Positions 11,914 through 23,337 of a stretch of 64,000 bases of DNA are shown here, piece after piece. The DNA comes from Mactromeris polynyma (taxonomy: Eukaryota > Mollusca > Bivalvia > Venerida > Mactridae): positions 4,650,001 to 4,714,000 of the forward strand of contig JASFXZ010000001.1 of the NCBI GenBank assembly GCA_032209605.1. Direction: 5' to 3'. Every line of letters starts with the position of its first letter. The stretch's first letter is position 1. The notes below the pieces were generated by a model that was not told where the DNA came from, searched no databases, and saw only the letters and a list, made by a program, of their open reading frames with translations. Both the position numbers and the translations under genes were made by a program.

Positions 11914-14900
11914 TACTTAAAATACATATAATTTAATTTTTATTGTTAAATGATAAGGTCGCAAAATGGCCAGTTATGCTTCAGAGATCGTCTGCGAGTT
12001 CCCTGCCTTCTAATCATGGTTATTAATGTTGATTCTTAGCTCAATTCAATTTTGTTCTATCCCTACGGGTGGCTATGCATAAAAATTCCCACCAGAGCTT
12101 ATGGTATATTTCATATAGATGTTTTCATTAGTTCAACAGACACACAAAAAAGCTCTCAGAATCGTATCAAGTTAAAACAAGCCTTTGTCAGATGTAGACT
12201 AGAAACAAGCGTCTCTCTCATGCAGATTCGTTCCTTTTAATGGATGGTGTTTAAACAACCTTGTACAAGTAATAGACATACTGATAAGCAGTGGCACTTT
12301 TTTGCTATTTCTTTCAAAGGAAAAAATCTGCTAGAACGTTAAAATTTTGGATGTCAGTAACAATCTTGGCGGGTATTATGAAGTTATATTATGCGTGTAA
12401 ACTGTTAAAAAATAGATGTCTGTTTTCCATCATCATCATAAACACCCCTCATTATGAAATAAACACAGGCTTTCTCTCATCTCGGTCCAAGCAAAAACAA
12501 CCGCTGCAAGATGCAGATAGTGTTAGGTTTGCAACCAGTATTTCAACGCCTCACACAGACACGTTCTGTACAAGCTGCACTCAATTACTCTTTTCAGAAA
12601 AATAATGTAATACAAATTGTGCTGTGATCTTAGAAAGTTACTCTGAGATATTTAAAAAAGTCAACGGAAATTCTCAGGAAGACAATATTAGCATGGTTTA
12701 ATGTCATAGCAACGGAATCGTGTTATGATAGTGGTTAACAGTCATAAAATACAAAGCAGGACTCTAGAATATTTTTCATAGACACTTCTCCGGGACTGAT
12801 GGGCGTGTTTAATTTGACTTGTCCGACATAGTAAGTTAGTTGTCCGAGAATATCGGTCAACTTTGTAACAAATAAACATACAAATGGTAGCTTTATATTA
12901 TGTAATTAATACTCACATTGTTTGTATTTGTGGTATTCTAAGGTTTGACTTACAATTTGAACATGTGTTGATTTCTAAACTGACACATTCCGTGTATATA
13001 ATTCAACAGGTTTCATCTCGAAAATTAAAATGTATGTGTACAATTTTGAATTTACTTATAACCATGCATGACAATACAATAACTGGTGGAGCTCGTGACA
13101 CCATTATTTGACATCATGGGATCCTGACTAATGTATGATTAGGCTGGTGTTAACTACTTTTGTTTATTTGTATACACTATCTGACGTTGATTAGCTTTAA
13201 AAACAGGCTTGTCTCTGATTAACTTCAATTAAACTGTAGGTAGCCCGAGTCAGCATTAGACTTGTCTGGGACGTCGGGCTTGTGGATTTCTAAAGCCCTT
13301 CTTTCTTCGAAAGAAAATTTCCCACTGAAACTGCAGAGAAAGTATAATATTTCCAAACGATTCCACACAATTATTCACTTAAATTGAATATGATATAGAT
13401 TTATACCCCGTGGCACATTTTTTCCAAGAAATTGAATAATATGTCATAACACCCTGTCGGAAAAGATTTGGTTGGATAATTAAAAAGTTCGTGATTCACA
13501 AAGAGGCTGGGGTCTAAGTGATTTAAAAAAACGACAATGTGTATGAAATATATTTCATGATAAACGCTCGTCTCCAGACTTAATTATCTAATTATACCGT
13601 AGTGATATGGACGTCACACCTTTCGTCTCTTATGGGAAAATGAACAAATGAAACAAATAAGGAAATCTGCCGCAGGACAAGCAGGTCTTAAATAATTCAA
13701 ATTTTCACAGACTGTATAACTTTGACAGAAGGAGATATTCTTAAACGAACCTAATTATAAGTAGATTGCTTGACGAAACGTTCCTTGCTTCAGATTCTGT
13801 GACACAACGTTCCCTCAGGCTAAAACTCTTAAACGAAAATCGCACAATTCAATTATAAATAAAGGAAAAGGAAAACGGTGGATAAGAGTCGTTCACATAG
13901 AGATGCAAGATTGTATCAAAACTAAAAGGAGTAGGGAGACGATTTTTATAGTTTGTTTGTATTTTTACCACACCAACAGCGTCTCACCGAAGCGACGAAC
14001 AAATCCGAAGTAAGCCGACTATAATTTTTTGAAAAAACACAAGAGCTCAACTATCTTTGTACAAAAACTCCAAAATTGAAAGTGTGTTCCAGTTTAGGAC
14101 AGAACAGACTGGTTCCAGTCTCGTCTGCGTGACACTGATTTTTATGAACAAAGTCATACAGACGTTAGGATTATATTATTCGTCTGCTTCATACAATTTT
14201 GCGCATAAATACAATAACAATCGCAAATATACACTCTAATCTAAACATTTTATCGACATGAAACAAGTAAACGTAGCAGACGACATCATTATTGCATCAT
14301 GTATTGTGTTCAGTGTCAAGATTCAGAGAAAGGGGACTCTGATAATTCTAAATGAATAGAGATATTGCTGGAGAAATCAAGCGCATCAAATGTGTTTCAC
14401 GGTTACTATAACAACCAAATCAAATATGGCCGCCAAATGGAATTTCATATTTCTAATACGATCGTGCATATTTCCACAGAGCGTGAGGTATTTTACGAAT
14501 CGCTGATTTTTCAGAATTGACATGGAAGAATTTTCTAAATCTTGTCAGAAATGGGGAATAGATAACTTAATAAGGACAAGAGTGGCCATGAAGATAATGC
14601 CATTATATTTCAGAAAGGTTGGTGGCGAATGATGCAACACGTGTCGCTTCTTGTCAGATTTTCTTCAATACGACTAGAAACAGATGGGATTAGGACGAGG
14701 CCGAAAGCGCGCCATTTATCTTGCAATGCCACTAATGCATTTTTCTGCCTAAAATGGAAGAAAATTGCGATGAATTTTTACGGGGTTTATCTCCTAGTTT
14801 TCTTCTAATACACCTAAAACACTAATCATGTTTGTACAAACTCATTTGAATGGAAAATTAGAAACAAAAAAAGCAGACGACATGTATCTGTAGGTTAAAT

Positions 14901-14940
14901 TTGTTTGATAAGAACATAATCATGCCACTGAAGTAACGGC
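11914..14940. other. No gene seen
   Basis: AT-rich sequence with only 60-104-codon frames (for example 12291-12605 and 12884-13111) lacking any recognised domain. GCAGACGAC occurs at 14276-14284 and 14873-14881, and GCAGACGA at three other places. No repeat family of the window was identified. Confidence 0.5.
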
Positions 14941-14967
14941 TTTGTTTGATTTTTTTGCTTTGATTGG

Positions 14968-14999
14968 GTCACGTGACATTTCCTTAATTTGGTCACGTG
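14968..14999. promoter_or_regulatory. Paired E-box motifs (possible bHLH-Zip sites)
   Basis: The perfect palindrome GTCACGTGAC lies at 14968-14977 and a second GGTCACGTG at 14991-14999, 23 bases apart start to start. GTCACGTGAC is the optimal site type for USF/MITF/TFE bHLH-Zip factors. No adjacent gene is visible, so function is not shown and chance is possible. Confidence 0.2.
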
Positions 15000-15081
15000 G
15001 TGATCACAGAAAGATGTAATCTCGGAATTCGTCTCGTAATGAACTTAAATTTGTGGCAAACTGGTGTGTTAGAACTTGTTT

Positions 15082-15123
15082 ACGTTCCTTTCCGTTCCTT
15101 TTCGCTCCTTTCTGTTTCTTTTA
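15082..15123. repeat. 10-bp pyrimidine-rich tandem repeat, about 4 copies
   Basis: CGTTCCTTTC-type units repeat about four times with changes (CGTTCCTTTT, CGCTCCTTTC, TGTTTCTTTT). Small and imperfect. Confidence 0.7.
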
Positions 15124-16059
15124 TCGGATTTAACGGACGTGGAGTTGTTTAAAATGTTTTTAATGCATTCAAAAAGTGTAGGTGCTTGTAAACAGAAGTT
15201 TCTGGTTAGAAATTTAGTTGTCTGTGACCTACATTAATATGGCCACACTCACCACTCGTATCATAGTTGAACAACAAAATGATATTCCATAGTTTTGCAT
15301 AAAAGTAATTCAGAAATTATAATGACAAAGCGACGGGATCGTTAAACACCCATTTATGCGCTAGAATAAGGACTTAATATTCAAGATGTATGCAGAAAAT
15401 CTGTGTAATTAGCAGGAAGACATGTCCCAGACTCTTCAAAATGGAGATTTACTCTAAGTGCAACATTTTGCATGTCACATTATGTGCTTTTATGATACTT
15501 TGGGTTATTTTCTATCCACTTGCGGGTTGACAGAAAGCATTCGCTCCAATAATATATTCAATTCACAAAGTAATTTCTAGCGAATTAATGCCAAGCTTCG
15601 TACAATCCAAAGAACCGGGATATTGCTTTAAAATGAGTTTCTATGGCGATTTCAATGAACGCCACTGGACATTAGAGGGTCTCATTCCACGGCTGAATCG
15701 ATTCGGCCTTCAGCCACTGGTCATGTGACGCTTTCCAATTAAGAAGATGACCATTATCATGTCCATATTATGTGGACATCATCAATTTTAACGTCCAGTA
15801 GAAAAGGGATTTCATGTGAAACATTGACACTAATTTATCGATGACCATATGTCCGAGTTTGATTCGTCACGCCCAATTTAAGATCAGTGAAATTGATAAG
15901 TGGTCAAAAATCTGCCACCTAATTGCTGCCACAAGCAGCGATATTAAATACGTCGGTGTTATGAGTGACGTAATGTCTTACGGACAATTACGATCTCACC
16001 CGATTATCACTCGATTGTGAACTTGTCGTCGTCGATTACATTCGGATGACTACGTAAAG
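15124..16059. other. No gene seen
   Basis: Spacer sequence without a supported frame or recognised repeat. Confidence 0.5.
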
Positions 16060-16131
16060 TGTCAATCGGAACATCTCGGCAATTTCCGTACAGTTCTTTA
16101 AAGAATGTAGCCGAGGTGATTCGATTGGCCA
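16060..16131 (+). mobile_element. Mini palindromic repeat, copy 1
   Basis: It reads GTCAATCGGAACATCTCGGC, then AATTTCCGTACAGTT, then GAGGTGATTCGATTGGCC. It matches 42555-42622 in order over the whole length (shared CTCGGCAATTT and a shared 15-mer GAGGTGATTCGATTG). The right end GGTGATTCGATTGGCC is the inverse of the left end GGCCAATCGNAACA seen best in the second copy. An element of about 70-80 bp with inverted ends fits a very small MITE. No superfamily can be assigned. Confidence 0.6.
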
Positions 16132-19100
16132 GCTTGACTATTGTGATCATTAGATAACGTTGTTACAAATTTACCTAGATAATGTCGATTAAATTGGAGC
16201 CCGAACATCAAACCAATAGACATCTTTAAGTTCAGACGAACTCATATTTAAAGTTTAAGTGTTTGGGATTTCTGAAAATATTTGGAAACGTTCGTCTGCA
16301 ATGATGAATGAGAAAGCTATAATTCAATAGTTGTGTTACTTTTTAAAATCAGACAAATCGACAGATTTTCCTACATTGTACCTAAAACTATTTCTATTTT
16401 CTAATAAAATACGCGGAGCTAGACAATTCCCACCAGCACATATATATATAGACAATGTCTCACGTCTGCTGCAACCATCTATCACGGTGCGTACATGATT
16501 TGTTGCCGTAAAAAATATAGGAAGTTTTATATAAGCCAAACAATGCCGCAGTGACCCATGGGGAAATCTTGGCAACGTGCCAATATTGAAAGCAGGTAAA
16601 TGGATTCTCACGTTGAATTCTGCAACGTTAATGTATAATTACAACAAAGACATAAAACTATGCAACGAGAAAATAACTGCTTGCATTTTGTTGATAGCTT
16701 CTAACCTTTCAATTAAGGTTTTATTTACATTACTCGATATTCTCTCACGTCCATGATACTTCTGATTGGCCCATAAATCTCTTTTATAAGTAGGAACACC
16801 AAACTGTGTCTTCTGGTGATTTGTCTATAGTTCATTAAAGGATGTCAAGTGATGACAGTGAGAAGACCGCCAGCTCCCCCAGGCATGAAGTAGGCTTGAC
16901 CTTACACTGCGCATAAACTGCCAATGGCGTCAGATTTCTTGACCACACGGTTTGACAGAAGTGTTTGCGCCAACATTCGATCTGACACCATTTACAAAAG
17001 ATCTACAAATCTGTATTTGACACATGATACAACGCTGATAAAATTTACAATCAAGTTACCCAGGAATGACAATCCGCCGTGTGTCATCTCGCGATCGCCC
17101 CCCGAGGGACCCCAGATTCAATTTGACCATCTTAGATTTGAAAGGTTAAAAGGGTTATAAAAATATTGTTATTAAATTTACACTGACATTACGCACGATA
17201 GCTGGAGATATTCCGCCATTATGCTCCCGAGCATATCGAGCATACCGCTCCGTTCTGCTATGGATTTTCGCAGCGTTTTTTTTTCATGTCTCTCTCGAGG
17301 TGGTAGCGCTATGCATTTCCCTCCTGATCATTATGCTGATAAGTACAAGTGAGTTCAGTGAGCTATATTGATCTGTGGAGTCTTTGATGTCTGCTAGAAT
17401 TTCTTTCAGGAAAGTTGTAATCTCTTAAAGCAACTATAATTAGGTACAAGTTTTACATAAATTTCTAAATAATCTCTTATTAAGATCGGAACCTATAGTG
17501 TTCACGAAGATAAATCAACAGTAAATAGCGAGGTTAAAATTAGTCGAGAACAATTTAATTTTTAATCAGTTTTCATTAAAAGATCAATATTTGTACAAAA
17601 ATATAGTAAGACAAACAAAGTATCACTTTGCGCTTCAAATTCTGCTTTGAGTTCTTTAATCGATGCCTACTCTTCATTTAAAGTCAAGTTTATCGCTGCT
17701 GATGACGATGATATACGGAATTGTTCGGTCAATACTGTGTATTATGATACGAACGATTGCCCGGGGTGGTACAATTGATGAATATGTGTTTAAATCGCAA
17801 GATCTCGGACATTGGGATTGAGTCTTAATAAAAGTTTAATTATACGTATTAACAATTACAATTCGTGTATATGAAACGTGAAATTGTTCTATTCATTGTA
17901 ACAGTTAATTAATGGGTTGATTAATTGACGAAGTGCAAGGTGCCCTTCAAAACGCACGATCAATTTTCGTTGCAACAAAACAAATTACACGATTAATAGA
18001 TTCTTACAGCGTGAATCAATCAACGTGATTAAAGTTTAAACGTCAGTAAAAACCTCATTACAATTAGTCATATGTTGTGTAAACTTCAAACACAGGTGAA
18101 AAATGACTAGCGTCAGTCACGTGATTTACGTTTAACGTCATGTGAGGTCAAAGTTGAATCGGAACGTACTCCATCAAAGTGACACGTTTCACGTAAAACC
18201 AAACCGCGAAATAAAAAAAATACGTCTGAGTCACGTAATGTTACACAGAAACGTATACATGTTAAGGACTTAAATCGATGCATTAAAACCACCGATTACT
18301 AAGATAAGGACGTGTGATGAATGTTTTGAGCCTTCTTGTTTCGAAATTTGGTCGTAAACACATCTTGCTACATTATCAAGGATGGGACACGAGGAATTTT
18401 AATCTTTGGTCGACCACATCATAACAAGACTGTGCATTTCTTATTTAAACACGGCTTATTTTTGGTCATTAATAAAACTAAATCTTATACACAAAGTCGA
18501 TTTAAGTATTATGTTAAAATGTATACATACAGCCTATAAGATATGTATAAACACAATATAAAGGGGCATGAGATTTAACAAAGTTTGATCGAGTTTTGAT
18601 GGTGCTGAACTCCAGATTGAAAACAAATCGTCGTATTTTAGGTAGGATTGTTCACATGAATAATATACATTTTATGTAACAAAATATTGCTTTTGTAAAT
18701 GGACCAGTATCGCCATGTATGATATATACATGTATATTGGCATATGTAAGTTGTTTATATTCCTTTAAATTAATAGTCGTACATCCATGAAACAGAAATA
18801 TGTATGAAATGAGTCGGCCCTTTAGGGTTTCGAAATTACTTTATGCATTTTGGCAATTCAAAAGCGAAAGGAATTGTGAGCTTTTATGGGTATACGTTCC
18901 GATGAGTCAAATAGGGGCCTGTTTTTTACACAAGATTTATCCGTATGAAGATAGTTCCACTCGTTCCCTTCTAGAGAGGAGAAAATTTATCATAACCGTC
19001 TCATTAACGTTTTTGGAAGGGTAAGGGTCGAAATAACTAAAATATTAGTCAGTGTTAATTTGATTGTTTTGTTTCAACTCAGATTATATTAATTTTTAAT

Positions 19101-19811
19101 CACATTTTAGCGCCTAAAATTACACGCAATTGTTTAATGGAATAACTAATGTGACATCTGGTCTGACAATTTAGGGGTTTAAGGGATCTATGTTGTCCCT
19201 TATATCACAAACGCTGTGACATCTGTTTCCGTCCACAAAATAGGGGCTATAAACCTCTTTAAACCAATCACAATATCCCAAATCCACCACGTAATGATCA
19301 CCCTCAGCCCACTGATTAATATGCGTCAGTAGATCTATAATTTAACAAGTAACTATAATTAAGCACATACCCCACCCACTCTATAATACCCTAAGGGTCA
19401 CTTCGACTGATAAAGAGAATATAACGATGGCGGTAAATAGGAATAAAAGAAAATTTCCAATTAAACTGAAATAATGAGAAGTCACGAAATCTCGTGAATA
19501 TGTAATTACTACATACGGGGTCAGGGTGACTTGAATCATCAACCAATCAAAGTATTACACAATGTAAATGGAGCGCAATATGACTACCAACTATTTGAGA
19601 GTTATCAATTCAATATCTTATCCTCGTGAAATAAGAACCCACCATTTAACATCGTAGATACTATTAGGATGGTGAAATTAATCGATTTAGTAGCTCATGA
19701 AGTATGAACCGGTTTTTTGCACAAGAATGTTTAGTTTCGTATTCAAATCGTTATACATAATGTTAGTCACAAACCCCTTATACACCTATCGTTAAATAAT
19801 TTGCTTTTTAA
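16132..19811. other. No gene seen
   Basis: AT-rich sequence. The largest frames are 91 codons (16336-16611, minus), 78 codons (16924-17160, plus) and 74 codons (18800-19024, plus). None is recognisable and none joins a neighbour by a convincing splice pair. A slightly GC-richer patch occurs at about 17080-17320, without identifiable content. Confidence 0.5.
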
Positions 19812-19894
19812 TCAACCTCCATATTAAGATCACCTCAATATGAAGACCAGTTTTCAAGGGTTTAAAGGGTGGTCTTATTATTGACGTTTTACTG
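19812..19894 (-). mobile_element. Family A MITE, half copy
   Basis: It contains CAACCTCCATATTAAGATCA, then CACCTCAATATGAAGACCAG, then GGTGGTCTTATTATTGACG and TTTTACTGT. This is the terminal half of family A in reverse orientation; the other half is missing. The flank after ACTG is TT rather than TA, so the end is mutated or the copy is truncated. Confidence 0.75.
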
Positions 19895-20803
19895 TTTCCA
19901 AGTCAAAATTACCAATTCAGTTCTTCAACGTGAAATTCATGAATATAATATATATAAATTTGACAGAAATTCATGCTAAACAACAGATGTGTACATATAT
20001 ATTCGTTGCGCATGCGTACTTCATGTCATATTGAGTGCATCAAATGATTATTTCCACAACAAGTTTTATTGTTGTCGCTAATGACGAAACGCAATTTAGT
20101 GCTTGTAGAAAACGTCAGAGTTTATAGCCACGTATTTGCAAATACCTAAGGTTTAATTGTTGTATTATACTAAGTCGGTCCCTCGACAATCCGTCGGATG
20201 CCTAAAAACACATATAGTTCGTTTTCAATGTTTGAACACTTTCTGTGGCTTCGGATTCTGTGGGAATTTAGCCCATTTAAAGCACATGATGCATGGAGAT
20301 ATAGAAAATTGATTCCGTGTTTATTTACAGCAATATTTTTCATTGCCAAAGAATCAGAAGACAACTGTCATTGACCTTCACACTGTTTGTATTTGTCTTA
20401 TCAATAATGGTTGACATTAACAGTTAATATGTAACCAGATAGTTTGAATTACGGGTAAACAAATATTTTCACAACGCACTGTGTGTCAATACTCTGGTAG
20501 TTGTCCTGAGGGGGACGCAGAAAGACAAACATTAGCCGACATTTAAACCCGAACAATCGTATTGGTTGAAGAAATGCGATAAGAAAGTTAACATTTTTGT
20601 AACCAAACCGCGCGTAAAATTGATGTATCTAATTAATTGTGCAAACAAAGATTATTTTTCTGGGGGTTTTGTTGGATGTTTCAACTACATAAGATACAAA
20701 TTAGAAACATTTTATCGCAGTACAGATAACATGCACTTAAATAACCGAAGTTATCATATCTTCGGTCAGAAAGCATACGAACATTGAAATCCTATGAACT
20801 ACA
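19895..20803. other. No gene seen
   Basis: AT-rich spacer; frames of 64-73 codons only, none recognised. Confidence 0.5.
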
Positions 20804-20805
20804 TA

Positions 20806-21030
20806 AAGGGTGTCTCAAAATATCTGTTAGCATTTCAAATGTCTGTCATTTTATAATTTGATAACATATATACATCAAAAGAACCATGGTGCGTTGAAGT
20901 TTCTAACAAAATAAAGTACGCGAAATAGTTGACGTAGTATTACAGGAAATGACGTCATATTCAATTTTGTTGTTGAAATATCCCCAAAAGCGGATCAATG
21001 TAATGTCATCCTGACTTATGGGGCACCCTG
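20806..21030. mobile_element. TA-flanked element with GGGTGYCYCA inverted ends
   Basis: The left end after TA (20804-20805) is AAGGGTGTCTCAAAATA. The right end before TA (21031-21032) is, on the other strand, CAGGGTGCCCCATAAGT. This gives imperfect inverted ends with a TA duplication and a length of 225 bp, a non-autonomous Tc1/mariner-type element by structure. The interior has no transposase frame but includes TGACGTCA at 20951-20958. Confidence 0.6.
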
Positions 21031-21032
21031 TA

Positions 21033-23250
21033 TATATCTACGTCAGATATTACAAAAGACAAACGCAACACAATATACAGCTTAAATTCTCCATTTATCT
21101 CCGACCATATATTTGATAAATTACTACATTCATTCTCCGACGCCCGAAATTCATAATACGAATCTAGCTTTGTCTGTTATTGATACATGAAAAATAATGA
21201 AAGTGAAATAAAACAGAAACAACCCAATCAAACAACTTGGAGATAAATGCGCAGTAATGAAACTAAATATTGGTACAGCAATAAAAATACAGGGGAATAT
21301 TTCGGAGAAAATAGTATGGAGTACTTTTAGTGACATGTTCACAACTATATTACCGGTCTAAAATAAACAGTGACCCATTTATCGTGGTAATGTTCTTACA
21401 AATAAAAATGAATTTATCAATGGGAAGATATGAATGAGAATATTATTAATTGCTGACACAAAGAAAGATTTTGTTCGTTTTCAGCAAAGAGCTTTCAAAT
21501 TCTAGTTCTAAATGTCGACTTTATGGCAATTATATTGCCTTGTTTTTTTTCTATAGAAATAATTCGTATTAAACTGCCTCAATTCATTTTAAAATCGTTG
21601 AAATTTATTTACGATGCGTACGTATTTCAAAGTCTGATATTGGATTTAACGAATATCATACAAAGATTGGCAAATGCAAAGAACCGAAACAGAATTCGCA
21701 GCAAAAAATAATATCCCTCTTTTAAAATCAATATCATAACTCGCATATTTTTTCCACAAAACTAGATTAAACGTTTACCAGCAAAGAAATCAATAATTAT
21801 GTCAGATTTCAGATTCCGTTGCATGGAAGGATGTTACTCATTGACATAGCCGCATTTGAGTCTCAGGGAAAATATAAAGATAAGCTTCGATGCAAAGTTG
21901 CATATGAACGATTGCTGATAGGTCAGAGTTTCTATGGTTAATTTAGACACTGCCTAACGCTTCAGGAACCATAAATCACCGATGAGGTATTGCTGTATTA
22001 GATAGACAGAAAAAATAACTAATGATGCCCGACTTGAAGTGATAGACAGAAAAATAAGAGGATTTGACGAAACGCAAGTTTATTGCCACAGACCAACCTT
22101 AATGAATGTTCTATAAACGTACTTAAAACCCAAACTTCACCCAATTCTATCGGGTTATGCCACGTGCCTTCCAGTTGTCTGGGCGTCTCTGTGTGTTCAA
22201 TCTGTGAACACAATACAATCAAGTTTCAATTTTGACATAATTTGTTAACAGTTCTCAAGATTTTGAAGCAAAGGAGCTTCACATTGTGGATATTATTGTC
22301 AATAAACAACCTCAATGTTTGCACCCATGAGAATACTCCAAAAACAACAGACAATAACAAGGACAAAGCCTCGTTGTCAACAGGTTAATAATTCATTTAA
22401 AAACTAAAAAAGTCTTAAAATAACACCAACGGAAGGGTAAGTACAACAGTCGAAGTTTCGTTCTGTTCCAACATTTTAATGTTGTATTGACCTTCCAAGG
22501 TTGAATAATGCCCACATTGATAAGTATCGTACCAACCGTGGGTGGTAAAGTTTGAACACAAGTTTTCACATAAAATGAGATACAAACATCTTCAGATAAA
22601 TTTAATAATACTTGAAACTCTAACATTTCACCAAATATTATACAATTCTACATTAAGTTTAGTACGGCCATAGACTAATTTTATACGTTTTCGTAAAAGC
22701 AACTGTTCCGTTTAATTGAAGTAATTGATAACATAAAGAGGATCTTGACTTGACAATTAATTTTTATTCCGTAACAGGTGTTGGAACACTTTAAGAGAAT
22801 AATCTTTAATACCATAAACCTAGTTTTTTCAAAAGATTTCATTTTTTAACATACATACTTATGCGATCATTTGCCTGGTGAACTTTAACGAATATGTATT
22901 CTATGTGCTATTACTAGACCGACATTCCACACACGCTAATGAAATATCATTTGTTGATGGAAAAGTTTGTACATGTCTTCGGAGAAAAAATACCATTCCT
23001 GGCAGATTTTATTATTTATGGGTAATGTTGCAACATCTTGGGTGTCCTAATGATAACAAAGACGTGTTAATACAAATGTTGGCCCATATTTGAGATAATA
23101 AACACCGCCTCTTTTATGTGTGTTCGTTAAAGGTTTTATTTTTGACAAATTTCATTTTTGATAAATATGAGAAAAATGGTGGTAATTTCCTTCATACAGA
23201 TGTACGTCCTCTACGACACTACATTGTCATCTGTTTCCCTTAACAACAAA
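21033..23250. other. No gene seen
   Basis: AT-rich sequence with 62-77-codon frames on both strands, none recognised. No repeat family of the window was found. Confidence 0.5.
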
Positions 23251-23337
23251 TACAAGTGTCCGATACCGGTATTTTCTATTCTGACCTACGCTCCGAGTTA
23301 GCACTAGCATAGGAAATACCTGTATCGGACTCGTGCT
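23251..23337. repeat. Long hairpin (inverted repeat with about 28-bp arms)
   Basis: The left arm is GTCCGATACCGGTATTTTCT at 23258-23277. The right arm, on the other strand, is GTCCGATACAGGTATTTCCT. They differ at two of the first 20 positions, and similarity continues outward (CAAGT against CACGA). The loop is about 30 bases. This could be a fold-back repeat, a MITE remnant or a small structured RNA. No second copy was seen. Confidence 0.75.

Noticed and set aside
14968..14999. Promoter around paired CACGTG sites
   Set aside because: No gene start, TATA element or transcript evidence nearby, so only the motifs are listed, at low confidence.
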